A stretch of DNA of 64,000 nucleotides, taken from NCBI GenBank assembly GCA_937899835.1, contig CALCCE010000021.1, forward strand, positions 1-64,000, read 5' to 3'. This document shows, piece by piece, positions 36,862 to 47,000 of the stretch (positions within the stretch are counted from its first letter, which is position 1; each line of letters starts with the position of its first letter). A model generated the notes under the pieces. That model was not told where the DNA came from, searched no databases, and worked only from the letters and a program-made list of their open reading frames with translations. The translations under genes were made by a program, and so were the position numbers. The stretch is from an uncultured Flavobacteriales bacterium. GTDB taxonomy: Bacteria; Bacteroidota; Bacteroidia; Flavobacteriales_G; Salibacteraceae.

Positions 36862-39441
36862 ATGGAAACCAACTTTTCGCCTCGGGTCAAAGATGTAATC
36901 TCGTTTAGCCGAGAGGAAGCCCTGCGCCTCGGCCACGACTACATCGGTACTGAACATTTCTTGTTGGGAATCATCCGCGAAGGTGAAGGAGTGGCAGTAA
37001 AAATTTTAAAGGGCCTAAACGTGGACCTGATGGAATTGCGCAGAATTATCGAGCAATCCATCAAATCGGAGAGCAGCCCCAAGGCAGTGAGCAACCTGGG
37101 CAACATTCCTCTGGTGAAACAAGCTGAAAAAACCTTAAAGATTACATACCTCGAAGCCAAGCTGTTTAAGAGCAACATCATTGGTACCGAGCACCTGTTA
37201 CTTTCAATCCTAAAAGACGAGAACAACGTAGCAAGCAGGGCGTTAGCCAACTTTAAAGTGGATTATGATATGGTTAGAGAAGAATTAGAAAATATGTTGT
37301 CGCAATCATCGGACAACACTCCTAAAGCTGCCACCGACTTTCCAGGTGGTGGGTCATCGTCGGACGACGACGGAGACGACGACCAGGGAGGATTTAGCGG
37401 AGGCGGATCTAAAAAGCCCTCCGACAGCAAATCTAAAACCCCGGTTCTCGACAACTTTGGGCGTGACCTTACCCGCATGGCCGAAGAAGACAAACTCGAC
37501 CCGATTGTAGGTCGTGAAAAAGAAATTGAGCGGGTATCACAAATTCTTAGTCGGAGAAAGAAAAACAACCCCATCCTAATTGGTGAGCCCGGTGTGGGTA
37601 AATCGGCCATTGCCGAAGGCCTTGCCCTGCGCATTGTGCAGCGCAAAGTGAGCCGGGTTTTGTTCAACAAACGGGTAGTAACCCTCGACCTGGCTTCTTT
37701 GGTGGCCGGCACGAAATACCGCGGTCAGTTCGAAGAGCGGATGAAAGCGGTGATGAACGAATTGGAAAAATCACCCGATGTTATTCTCTTCATTGACGAA
37801 ATACACACCATTATTGGTGCAGGTGGAGCCTCAGGGTCTTTGGATGCATCCAACATGTTTAAGCCCGCTTTGGCCCGTGGCGAAATTCAATGCATCGGTG
37901 CTACTACACTCGATGAATACCGCCAGTATGTAGAAAAAGATGGAGCGCTCGAACGCCGTTTTCAAAAGGTATTGGTAGAACCTACTACTCCGGAAGAAAC
38001 CATTCAGATCCTGCACAACATCAAAGAAAAGTACGAGGATCACCACAACGTGAATTACACCGACGAAGCCATCTCTTCCTGTGTTTCCCTCACCGATCGC
38101 TACATCAGCGACCGTCACTTGCCCGATAAAGCCATTGATGCTTTGGATGAGGCTGGTTCGCGCGTTCACATCACCAACATCAATGTTCCCAAAAACATCA
38201 TCGAGACCGAAAAGAAGATCGAGAATGTGAAAGAGGAGAAAAATAAAGTGGTGCGCAGCCAAAAGTATGAAGAGGCCGCACGACTTCGGGATACGGAGCG
38301 GCAACTGATGGAGCAACTGGAAACCGAGAAGAAACGTTGGGAAGAAGAAACCCGCAGTCATCGCGAAGAAGTAAGCGAAGAAAACGTAGCTGAAGTGGTG
38401 GCCATGATGACCGGTGTTCCGGTGCAACGCATCGCACAAAACGAAAGCGAGCGCCTGGTGAACATGAACGAAGAACTGGAAGGTGCGGTTATTGGTCAGG
38501 ATAATGCTATCGCTAAAGTGGTCAAGGCCATCCAGCGGAACCGTGCTGGTTTAAAAGATCCCAACAAACCGATTGGTACTTTTATCTTCTTAGGCCCCAC
38601 TGGTGTTGGTAAAACCCAATTGGCCAAGGAGCTTTCCCGTTATTTGTTCGATAAAGACGATTCGCTCATTCGAATTGACATGAGTGAATACATGGAGAAG
38701 TTTGCAGTTTCGCGCTTGATCGGTGCCCCTCCCGGATACATTGGCTATGAGGAAGGTGGACAATTGACTGAGAAAGTACGCCGTCGTCCTTACTCGGTGG
38801 TGCTCCTGGATGAAATTGAAAAAGCCCACCCAGACGTTTACAACTTGTTGCTGCAGGTTTTGGACGATGGTCAGATTACGGACAGCCTGGGTCGTCGGAT
38901 AGATTTCCGAAATACCATTATCATCATGACCTCCAACATTGGTTCACGCCAGTTGAAAGACTTTGGACTGGGTGTTGGCTTTAGCACCTCTGCCCGGAAA
39001 GATGCTGCGGATGATGTTACCAAAGGAGTAATTGAAAAAGCATTGCGCAAAACCTTTGCTCCTGAGTTTCTCAACCGGATTGATGATGTGGTGCTGTTCA
39101 ATACCTTGAAACAAGACGACATCTTTAAAATCATTGACATTGAACTGAAGCACCTGTATGGTCGTGTGGAAACGATGGGCTACAACATCTCGTTGACCGA
39201 AACGGCTAAAAAGTACATTGCTGAAAAAGGATATGACGAGCAATTTGGAGCACGTCCGCTAAAAAGGGCCATTCAGAAGTACTTGGAAGATCCTATGGCA
39301 GAAGAGATTATTAAATCCAACATCAACGAAGGCGATACCCTGGTAGTAGACCTCGATGAGAAAAAGGAGGAAGTAATCATCAAAGTGCAAAAAGCACGTA
39401 AAAAGCGTAAGAAAACCGAAGAAGAAGGCGAAGGCGAGTAA
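36862..39441 (+). CDS. clpC: ClpC-type AAA+ unfoldase subunit of the Clp protease
   Basis: A cytoplasmic two-ring ATPase that unfolds proteins for ClpP and other partners (859 aa). It has the N-terminal double Clp domain (GHDYIGTEHFLLGIIREGEG and SNIIGTEHLLLSILKDE), AAA ring 1 with Walker A GEPGVGKSA and the pore loop GTKYRGQFEER. The middle UVR segment that defines ClpC is RSQKYEEAARLRD. Ring 2 has Walker A GPTGVGKTQ and GYIGYEEGGQL, and the gene ends with a basic/acidic tail. A Gly/Asp/Ser-rich linker precedes ring 1. It is divergent from gyrA. Confidence 0.97.
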   Translation: METNFSPRVKDVISFSREEALRLGHDYIGTEHFLLGIIREGEGVAVKILKGLNVDLMELRRIIEQSIKSESSPKAVSNLGNIPLVKQAEKTLKITYLEAKLFKSNIIGTEHLLLSILKDENNVASRALANFKVDYDMVREELENMLSQSSDNTPKAATDFPGGGSSSDDDGDDDQGGFSGGGSKKPSDSKSKTPVLDNFGRDLTRMAEEDKLDPIVGREKEIERVSQILSRRKKNNPILIGEPGVGKSAIAEGLALRIVQRKVSRVLFNKRVVTLDLASLVAGTKYRGQFEERMKAVMNELEKSPDVILFIDEIHTIIGAGGASGSLDASNMFKPALARGEIQCIGATTLDEYRQYVEKDGALERRFQKVLVEPTTPEETIQILHNIKEKYEDHHNVNYTDEAISSCVSLTDRYISDRHLPDKAIDALDEAGSRVHITNINVPKNIIETEKKIENVKEEKNKVVRSQKYEEAARLRDTERQLMEQLETEKKRWEEETRSHREEVSEENVAEVVAMMTGVPVQRIAQNESERLVNMNEELEGAVIGQDNAIAKVVKAIQRNRAGLKDPNKPIGTFIFLGPTGVGKTQLAKELSRYLFDKDDSLIRIDMSEYMEKFAVSRLIGAPPGYIGYEEGGQLTEKVRRRPYSVVLLDEIEKAHPDVYNLLLQVLDDGQITDSLGRRIDFRNTIIIMTSNIGSRQLKDFGLGVGFSTSARKDAADDVTKGVIEKALRKTFAPEFLNRIDDVVLFNTLKQDDIFKIIDIELKHLYGRVETMGYNISLTETAKKYIAEKGYDEQFGARPLKRAIQKYLEDPMAEEIIKSNINEGDTLVVDLDEKKEEVIIKVQKARKKRKKTEEEGEGE

Positions 39442-39523
39442 GCTTCTCCACTACTTCACCGAATATTTATCAGCGGTAGCCACACATTATGGGCAACAGC
39501 TTTTATTATGCTTTGATCCAAAA

Positions 39524-39574
39524 AAACGTGCCCTTCAAACACGCACCATTGGGTAGCGCTCGACGGGCACGTTT
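39524..39574 (-). terminator. Probable terminator between clpC and the small secreted protein gene
   Basis: A perfect 10-bp stem, AAACGTGCCC (39524-39533) with GGGCACGTTT (39565-39574), with a 31-base loop, is followed on the minus strand by six T. It lies about 60 bp past the stop of the 39636-40073 gene, and could also close clpC from the other side. Confidence 0.7.
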
Positions 39575-39635
39575 AACAATTCAGCTTAAAATTGATTCAA
39601 AAGCTTAAAACTCTTGAGGGTCTGTTGGTGGTAGA

Positions 39636-40073
39636 TTATTCGCCGTCGTAAATACAAGCGAAATTGCGGTTGATCCAAATTAAATTGGTCGGGGGACCGA
39701 ACGCGTTGCCCACATCGTCTGTCGTACTCAATCCTGGACATATTCCTACTACACCATTGTTGCTACCTCCACTTCCATCAATCACAATGATGGCGCTCAC
39801 TTCGAAGCCTGGAGGAACGTTGTTGATGGTGTAGTTGTTGGCCCCCGGGTTCACTACGCTCGTTGGAGAAATATCACTTGGATCTGCGATGTAGCAATCA
39901 CTCGGATTATTGACGTCACAAAGTTTGAACAACACCTGAGGATAGGGATTGGCAGTGGTGTTCTCAATCGTAAAATTGAGCGTGGTCTGAGCTTGTACGT
40001 GCGTTGCTGCCATTAAGCTCAAAACCAGAGCGAGGGCTGGAATAAAACGGGTAAAAAATTTGAAGTTTTGCAT
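39636..40073 (-). CDS. Small secreted protein, third copy of the family
   Basis: A 145-residue exported protein from ATG 40073 (signal peptide FIPALALVLSLMAATHVQAQ); a TTG at 40094 is less likely. The mature part is beta-rich with NFTIENTTANPYPQVLFKL, a Cys-containing loop (DVNNPSDCYIADPS), a Gly/Asn turn with PGANNYTINNVPPG and a late block with ICPGLSTTD. The layout (Asn/Thr opening strand, PG turn, late Cys) resembles the small secreted proteins at 8318-8680 and 12743-13129, but here no TPR-LuxR gene is adjacent. The function is unknown and homology needs an alignment. Confidence 0.7.
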   Translation of the reverse strand: MQNFKFFTRFIPALALVLSLMAATHVQAQTTLNFTIENTTANPYPQVLFKLCDVNNPSDCYIADPSDISPTSVVNPGANNYTINNVPPGFEVSAIIVIDGSGGSNNGVVGICPGLSTTDDVGNAFGPPTNLIWINRNFACIYDGE

Positions 40074-40290
40074 TTTTGTTTGGGTTGTTGCCAAGATTGT
40101 ATTCCCAGCATTTTTAAAAGTTTAACATATTTACTGAATTGTTTTACACAAAATTACAATAGCAATACTATCCATAATCCCCACTTTATACGGAAAATGA
40201 AATTGTGGAAAATGCGGTTTTATACTCAGGGAAACCCCTCACTATAGTGTTTGTAGCACACACCATCAAAAACGAATATCAGCCACAAAA

Positions 40291-40319
40291 AAGCCCCGCT
40301 AAACAATTTAGCGGGGCTT
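40291..40319 (-). terminator. Rho-independent terminator of recQ
   Basis: A perfect 13-bp stem, AAGCCCCGCTAAA (40291-40303) with TTTAGCGGGGCTT (40307-40319), has a 3-base loop and is followed on the minus strand by six T. It lies 22 bp past the recQ stop codon. Confidence 0.92.
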
Positions 40320-40341
40320 AAGAAAAGGTTGTGGCATTTTA

Positions 40342-42552
40342 TCAATTGCCCATCTCAGACATAAACTTGATGCGCATGAGTCGTATTTCGTCTTCCGAAT
40401 ACTCATCATCTCCCAGTTCTTCGATTGCGGCTTCTACCGAATCGGTGGTAGCGTCTTCGCGAAAATAATCGTAGACTTCGTCTTGGTGGTCTTCGTCGAG
40501 CACATCGTTGATGTAGTAATTGATGTCGACTTTGGTACCAGAATAAACAATGTTTTCAATTTCGGTGATCAGCGCGCCCAATGAGAGGCCTTTCGCATCG
40601 GCAATGTCTTCCAGTGGCACTTTCCGGTCGATGCTTTGAATGATGTAAACCTTTTGTCCGGATTTGTTCACCACCGATTTGACCACCATATCCTGAGGCC
40701 GTTCGATGTTGTTATCTTCTACGTATTGCTTTATGAGTTCCAAAAAGGGCTTGCCAAACTTAATGGCTTTCCCAGCCCCTACTCCTACGATGTTTTTCAA
40801 TTCCTCCATGTCGATGGGAAATTGATTGGCCATGTCTTCCAAAGAAGGGTCTTGAAACAAGACAAAAGGTGGTAGATTCTTTTGTCGGGCAATCTTTTTG
40901 CGCAACTCTTTCAAGAGGTTGAACAAGGCCTTGTCAGCTACCTGATTGCAATGCTTTTGGTTTTGGGCCAATGCTGAATTCGCCTGTAGTTGATCATAAT
41001 CATGATCGCGGATGATCATGAACGAACGAGGAGTAGCCAAAAACTGCTGACCCTTTTCCGTGATTTTAAGGCAGCCGTAAGATTCAATGTCTTTGTTGAT
41101 CAACCCGGCTACGGTAGTTTGCCGCACTACAGCCATCCAGAATTTGTCGTCATGATCTTTGCCTGATGCGTAAAGCGGCAGCTGATCGTGCTTATAGGAT
41201 ATAGCTTCGGAAGTACCTTTCCCCATCACTACATCTAAAATGTGCTTGGCCTTGAACCGCTCTTTTAGGGTACCAATGGCCTGCAACAGCAACACTACCT
41301 GATCACGTCCTTCGACCTGTTCCTTCGGGTTGGTGGCATTATCGTCCATTTTGGCACCTTCTCCGTGCTCCTCATCAAATTCTTCTCCGAAATAGTGGAG
41401 CAAAAACTTTCTGCGCGACATGGCGGTTTCAGCGTAAGCCACTACTTCTTGCAGCAGTTGGCGACCTACTTCTTGTTCGGCCACTGGTTTGCCCTGCATG
41501 AACTTCTCTAGCTTTTCAATGTCTTTGTAGTCGTAGAAGGCTACGCAATGACCTTCGCCACCGTCCCGGCCGGCACGTCCGGTTTCCTGATAGTATCCTT
41601 CCAGACTTTTGGGCATGTCAAAATGAATCACGAAACGCACGTCGGGCTTGTCAATACCCATACCAAAGGCAATGGTGGCCACAATTACGTCCACTTCTTC
41701 CATCAAAAACTGGTCTTGATTGTTGGCACGGGTGGCGGCATCGAAACCGGCATGGTAAGGCAAGGCCTTGATGCCGTTGACAATAAGGGTTTGGGCTATT
41801 TCCTCTACTTTTTTCCGGCTCAGGCAATAGATAATGCCCGATTTGCCTGATTTCCCTTTAATGAACTTGATGATTTCTTTAAGGGCATTGATCTTGGGAC
41901 GTACCTCGTAAAAAAGGTTGGGCCGGTTGAAAGAAGATTTGAAAGCGCTGGCACGCGCCATTCCCAAATTTTTCTGAATGTCTTGCTGTACCTTGGGCGT
42001 AGCCGTTGCCGTAAGGGCTATGATCGGTGTGTTTTCATCGATGCCCCGGATCATCTCTTTGATCCTTCGGTATTCCGGTCGAAAGTCGTGGCCCCACTCC
42101 GAAATGCAATGTGCTTCATCTACGGCAACAAACGATACTTTGATGCCGCGCAGAAAGTCAATGTTTTCTTGCTTGGTAAGTGATTCGGGAGCGACATATA
42201 GCATTTTGGTATACCCCGCTACGATATCGGATTTTACACGTTGAATCTCTCCCTTGGAGAGGGATGAATTCATAAAGTGTGCAATCGAATCGTTGGTATG
42301 GAAACCGCGCACGGCATCCACCTGATTTTTCATCAGCGCAATGAGGGGAGATATGATGACGGCAGTACCTTCACTAATGAGGGCCGGCAGTTGATAACAA
42401 AGGGACTTTCCTCCGCCAGTAGGCATTATAACGAAGGTGTCGTTGCCATTCAACAAATTTTGGATGATCTCCTCTTGCTCGCCTTTGAATTGGTCGAAAC
42501 CAAAATGCCGCTTAAGCGCATCTGCAAGGGAAACATCTTCACCAATAATCAT
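40342..42552 (-). CDS. recQ: RecQ ATP-dependent DNA helicase
   Basis: A 3'-5' superfamily-2 DNA helicase for recombination and replication-fork repair (736 aa). Motifs in order are the Q-like start FGFDQFKGEQEEIIQNLL, Walker A MPTGGGKSLCYQLPAL, DEAH box DEAHCISEWGHDFRPEYRRI, TATATPKVQQDI, and the C-terminal helicase lobe with DKPDVRFVIHFDMPKSLEGY and QETGRAGRDG. A RecQ C-terminal winged-helix region (REL to RKFLLHYFGEEF) and an HRDC domain (LFNLLKELRKKIARQKNLPP) follow. It ends with an acidic extension (EAAIEELGDDEYSED) that makes it longer than E. coli RecQ. It starts at ATG 42552 and is divergent from kdsD. Confidence 0.97.
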   Translation of the reverse strand: MIIGEDVSLADALKRHFGFDQFKGEQEEIIQNLLNGNDTFVIMPTGGGKSLCYQLPALISEGTAVIISPLIALMKNQVDAVRGFHTNDSIAHFMNSSLSKGEIQRVKSDIVAGYTKMLYVAPESLTKQENIDFLRGIKVSFVAVDEAHCISEWGHDFRPEYRRIKEMIRGIDENTPIIALTATATPKVQQDIQKNLGMARASAFKSSFNRPNLFYEVRPKINALKEIIKFIKGKSGKSGIIYCLSRKKVEEIAQTLIVNGIKALPYHAGFDAATRANNQDQFLMEEVDVIVATIAFGMGIDKPDVRFVIHFDMPKSLEGYYQETGRAGRDGGEGHCVAFYDYKDIEKLEKFMQGKPVAEQEVGRQLLQEVVAYAETAMSRRKFLLHYFGEEFDEEHGEGAKMDDNATNPKEQVEGRDQVVLLLQAIGTLKERFKAKHILDVVMGKGTSEAISYKHDQLPLYASGKDHDDKFWMAVVRQTTVAGLINKDIESYGCLKITEKGQQFLATPRSFMIIRDHDYDQLQANSALAQNQKHCNQVADKALFNLLKELRKKIARQKNLPPFVLFQDPSLEDMANQFPIDMEELKNIVGVGAGKAIKFGKPFLELIKQYVEDNNIERPQDMVVKSVVNKSGQKVYIIQSIDRKVPLEDIADAKGLSLGALITEIENIVYSGTKVDINYYINDVLDEDHQDEVYDYFREDATTDSVEAAIEELGDDEYSEDEIRLMRIKFMSEMGN

Positions 42553-42742
42553 CTTTGTATACGGGTTGTTTTTTTATCGCTTACGTTCCGCAAACTTCAA
42601 GGCTTGATTGGTTTAGCAATCAAAGGCTTTTTCGATGCGGTTCCCAATAAATGGAATGTAGAAAATTGGGTCGGTAGGCAAGCGGTGTTTCTGGGGATGA
42701 TCCGATCCGACTCAAAAAAGAGCCGTAACGATAATTTTAGGA

Positions 42743-42750
42743 TAAATTTG
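42743..42750 (+). promoter_or_regulatory. Possible kdsD promoter -7 element
   Basis: TAAATTTG fits the Bacteroidota -7 consensus TAnnTTTG exactly and lies 75 bp before the kdsD start. No clear TTTG element is seen about 20 bp upstream, so this is weak. Confidence 0.3.
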
Positions 42751-42824
42751 TAAACTAAATATACAACAAACCTAGCGGTTGGGTTGCGATTGGGAGGCAC
42801 TTTTTTTCAACCGAAATTACGATT

Positions 42825-43787
42825 ATGAACAAGTTAGAAATCAGGGAATCGGCACAGCGAACCTTGCGACTCGAAGCGGAGGCAATCCAAGGCGTAATCG
42901 AATCGGTAGACGATCAATTTGTAGCAGCGGTAGAAATGGTTTTTAGCAGCCAAGGTCGTTTAGTAGTAACCGGAATCGGAAAAAGTGCCAACATTGCCAA
43001 TAAGATAGTAGCTACCTTGAATTCTACCGGTACCCCTGCGGTTTTCATGCATGCCGCCGATGCTATTCACGGAGACCTGGGAAACATACAACGCAACGAT
43101 GTGGTGATGGCTCTTTCTAAAAGTGGCAACACGCCCGAAGTGAAAGCCCTGGTTCCTTTGATTAAAAATATGGGCAACAAGCTCATTGCCCTATCGGGCA
43201 ACGCCCAGGGATACCTGGCGCAACACGCCGACTACTTTTTGAATGCTTCGGTTACCAAGGAGGCTTGCCCCAACAACCTTGCCCCTACTACCAGCACCAC
43301 CACCCAATTGGCCATTGGAGATGCTTTTGCGGTTTGTTTGCTTGAGATGCGTGGCTTTTCCAGTCAAGATTTTGCGCGCTATCATCCCGGAGGAGCATTG
43401 GGCAAGCGTTTGTTTTTAAGGGTTCGTGACCTCTTGCACAAGGAAGACAAACCCTCAGTAGCACCCAACACCCCCATGCAAGAGGTGATCTTAGAGATTT
43501 CTTCCAAGCGTTTGGGAGTTACTGCCGTAGAAAACGAGGGCCAACTGGTAGGTGTCATCACCGATGGAGACCTCCGGCGAATGCTGGAAAAAGGAGGTGA
43601 CTTGCAACAGTTAAAAGCGGAGGCCGTCATGGGGCACAACCCCAAAACGGTGCAAGCTGATGCACTGGCGGTGAGTGCACTCCAACTCATGGAGCAACAC
43701 AACATCACGCAGGCACTGGTGGTAGAAGATCATCAATACATTGGCGTGGTGCACCTGCATGACTTGTTGCGTGAAGGAATTCACTGA
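42825..43787 (+). CDS. kdsD: D-arabinose 5-phosphate isomerase (KdsD/KpsF type)
   Basis: This cytoplasmic isomerase (320 aa) makes arabinose 5-phosphate from ribulose 5-phosphate, the first step to KDO for lipopolysaccharide. The SIS domain includes VVTGIGKSANIANKIVATL and ALSKSGNTPEVKALVPLIK, with the metal-near His region HAADAIHGDLGNI and ARYHPGGALGKRL. Two CBS domains follow (about 205-320). Length and layout match E. coli KdsD. It starts at ATG 42825, divergent from recQ; no other KDO genes lie beside it. Confidence 0.94.
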   Translation: MNKLEIRESAQRTLRLEAEAIQGVIESVDDQFVAAVEMVFSSQGRLVVTGIGKSANIANKIVATLNSTGTPAVFMHAADAIHGDLGNIQRNDVVMALSKSGNTPEVKALVPLIKNMGNKLIALSGNAQGYLAQHADYFLNASVTKEACPNNLAPTTSTTTQLAIGDAFAVCLLEMRGFSSQDFARYHPGGALGKRLFLRVRDLLHKEDKPSVAPNTPMQEVILEISSKRLGVTAVENEGQLVGVITDGDLRRMLEKGGDLQQLKAEAVMGHNPKTVQADALAVSALQLMEQHNITQALVVEDHQYIGVVHLHDLLREGIH

Positions 43788-43957
43788 GCCCAATTCCCCC
43801 AATACCTTTCAGGAGTTACTGCTAAAAGCCGTTCCTTTTGGACGGTTCAATAAGTGCTAGTTCTTTTCGTCAGCTCGGTTGTACCCTACCGGGAAAATGA
43901 AAAAATGATGGCCGTAGTTACAAAAACGAGGAGAAAGATAGACAGCGTCTTGCTCAA

Positions 43958-44050
43958 AAGGTGTTGCACCTCAAAGTGGTCTCCAATTACCAAAGACCAA
44001 TAGCTATAAAAACAACCTACTGGCAATGCTCAGCAGAGCATTTGTTTTTT
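43958..44050 (+). other. Hairpin-rich stretch ending in an intrinsic terminator, possible small RNA
   Basis: Three hairpins follow each other: AGGTG/CACCT (43959-43963/43967-43971), TGGTCT/AGACCA (43977-43982/43994-43999) and AATGCTC/GAGCATT (44025-44031/44036-44042). The last is followed by TGTTTTTT on the plus strand. It lies 240 bp beyond kdsD and close to the end of the convergent repeat-protein gene. It may be kdsD's terminator or the 3' end of an independent RNA; no clear promoter was found. Confidence 0.35.
44025..44050 (+). terminator. Intrinsic terminator, plus strand
   Basis: A perfect 7-bp stem AATGCTC/GAGCATT with an AGCA loop is followed by TGTTTTTT. It closes the plus-strand kdsD transcript or a short RNA in the gap. 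Confidence 0.65.
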
Positions 44051-44075
44051 AAGCCATATCTACGATTGGAAGGGA

Positions 44076-47000
44076 TTACTTAACGGTTTCTGTGTTGAAG
44101 ACGAATTCAGAAATGGATTCACCGTTTTTAAAGAAGAATTTCCCGCCCCAATTGTGAACCACCTTTTTGTATTCGTCTCCCTTGCCATCGCGAACCACGA
44201 TTCGGGTGATGATCGTTTTGGTGGCTTCTTTGGTTATTTCTTCCGTTACACCTTCGGGGTATTTTTGGGCCAACTCGTCCACAAACTTTTCTTCTTTGGT
44301 TTCGGAGTCAGTCTCTTTGGGCTTGGTGGTTCCCATAGCAGCGATCAGTTCCCCAATTTCATCCAACCGCTTTTGGGGATAATCTTCCTCTGGCTTCACC
44401 TTTTTGGCCTCTAAATAATCCCGTTTAGCCGCACCGTATTGTTTGTTGTCAAAAGATCCGTCAGCAGCTGCAATCAACCGGTCATATTTTTCCTGACGGG
44501 CTTTTTCGCGCTCGGCCGCAATGCGTTTTTCTTCTGCTTCCCGAGCCATAGCGGCCTTTCTTTTGGCTATCTCGCTTATCTTTTCCCGAGGATATGCTTC
44601 TTTGGGCTTGATGTCTATTGCCATTTGATAGCTGGCTTTGGCCTGCTCGAATTCATTGCTGGCCAACAAGCCATCGGCCTTCGAAATAAGGTCTTTATAC
44701 TCTTGTTCCTTTTGAAGTTCGGCATCTTTGGCCGCTTGGTTGGCTTTTTCTTTGGCCGCAATGTCAGCCAAAATGCCTTCAATCTCCTTAATCTTCCGGG
44801 GGGGATAAGGCGCATCTGTTTTCACCTTAAGTGCGGCTTCGTAACCCGATTTAGCTTGGACATATTCTTTCGCACCAAAATCTTTATCGGCCTGGGCAAT
44901 GAGGCGTTGGTACTCTTGCTCTTTTTCTTTTGCTGCTTTTGCTGCGGCTTCTTTATCCGCCATTTCAGCCAGTAAGCCATCAATTTCAGCAATACGGGTT
45001 CCCGGGTAAGGCTCTTCCGACATTACCCCTTGCGCTTGTTGGTAAAGACCTTTTGATTGGGCATACTCCTTTTTCTCAAATGCCTTGTCAGCATCGGCAA
45101 TAAGCGACTGGTATTGCTCCTGCTTTTTGGCTAGCTCAGCCGCTTCAGCAGCCGCTTTTTCTTGTTCATCCAACAAATTAGCAATAGCGGTAATTCGCTC
45201 TTGTGGATAGTCTTCGTCGGGCTTGGCATCACGTGCCGCCGTGTATTGTTTCCGGGCTTCTTTCCAATCTTCGTTATCGAAAGCAGCATCGGCCAACTGT
45301 ATAAATTTCTGATACTTCGCTTCTTTCTCTGCGGCCAACTTTGCCGCTTCTTCTGCCGAGGCTTTTTCGGCGATCATTTCATCAATCTTGCGGATACGCT
45401 CTAGCGGATAGCCCGCATTTTCTTTCATTTTTAGCGCCTCCTGATAGCTGGCACGAGCTACCTGAAGCTGATCTTTATCAAACTCACCGTCGGCTTTGGC
45501 AATTTGCGCATCGTACTGTTCCTGAATGCGTTTAGCTTCGGCCTCAGCTTCTGCTTTGGCAGCTTTGTCTGCCGCCATCTCGGCCAATAACCCTTCAATT
45601 TCGTCGAGTCGCTTTTGTGGATACTTTTCTTCCTCCCTCACTCCCAAGGCCTTGCGATAGCCATCTTGAGCGGTTTCATAATCCTGCGAATCAAAGGCGG
45701 CATCAGCAGTAGTAATGAGGTCCTGGTATTGCCTTTCTTCCGCTTCGGCAGCAGCTTCAGCAGATTTCCGATCTACAATAATTTTGTCAATAGCAGCAAT
45801 TTGCTCGTTGGGATAGGTTTCGTCGGGTTTTACGCCCAAAGCCTCGCGGTAGGCCGCTTTGGCAGCGTCAAATGATTCATCTTTAAATGCTTTATCGCCA
45901 TCGTCAATGAATTTTTGATACTGTGCGTCTTTTTCCGCCAGTGCATCGGAAGCAATGATCCGATCGATTTCCTTGAGTTGCAAAGTGGGATGCTCGGCGT
46001 TGGATCGCATGGCCAGCGCATCCCGGTACCCATTGCGAGCGGTTTCCCAGTCACGTTCTTTGAAGGCCTTGTCGGCATCTGCAATAAGGTTGTTGTAGAA
46101 TTCATCGGCCTTTTCTTTGGCCGCATTGGCAATGGCCTCGTCGATGGCTGCCAATTGTGCAGTAGGATAACTTTCTCCCGGGCGCTTGGCCAAGGCATTG
46201 TTGTATTCGCTTTTGGCAGCTTCCCATTCCTGTGCTTTGAACGCCTTGTCGGCCTTGTCGATGATGGCTTGGTACTCGGCATCAGCGGCAGCTTTTTCGG
46301 CATCGGCCAGCGCGGAATCAATGGCTTTCAACTGGTCCGCTGGATAGGTCTCCGACTCCTTCACTGCCAAAGCGTCTTTATAAGCCACCCTGGCCGTTTC
46401 CCAATCTTTGGCGCGAAAGGCTTTGTCGGCACGATCAATGGCTTCCTGGTATTTTTCAGCAAGAGCAGATTCTGCTCGGGCTTCTTCTTCCAACACCCCA
46501 ATTGCCTTGAGCTGGTTGGTTGGTCTGGGGGCATCGGCTTTTATCTCCAATGCAGCCTCGTATCCTTTTTTGGCGAGATCGTAGTTTTTGTCCTTGAAGG
46601 CATTGTCGGCATCGGTCACCAATTGTTTGAACTTCTCTTCCTGGGCACGCACATCGGCTTCTTCCTTTGCCAAGGCTGCTTGCTGCTCTTTTAACTCTTT
46701 GAGTTTTTTGTCAATCTCGCTGATCTTCTCCTTCGGATACTTTTCCTTAGGCTTTACGGTCGAAGCTTCTTGGTAAGTCAAACGGGCGTCATCGTAAGAT
46801 TCAGAGCCCAACAAGCCATCCGCTTTGGTGATCAGGTCGTCGTATTTCTTTTGAGTAGCTTCAGAATCAGATTCCAACTTATCGAGCTTAGTCAGCTGGT
46901 TGGTTGGATATTTTTCCTCCGGTTTCAACTTCAAAGCGGCTTCGTATTGAATGCGAGCGTTAAAGTAGTCACCGTCTTTCAGTGCCCGATCTCCGTCCTC

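Noticed and set aside
45915-46694. A 259-codon open frame on the plus strand
   Set aside because: It is antisense to the 14-repeat protein gene. The repeat and Ala/Glu/Lys codon bias keep the opposite strand free of stops; the translated product is low complexity.
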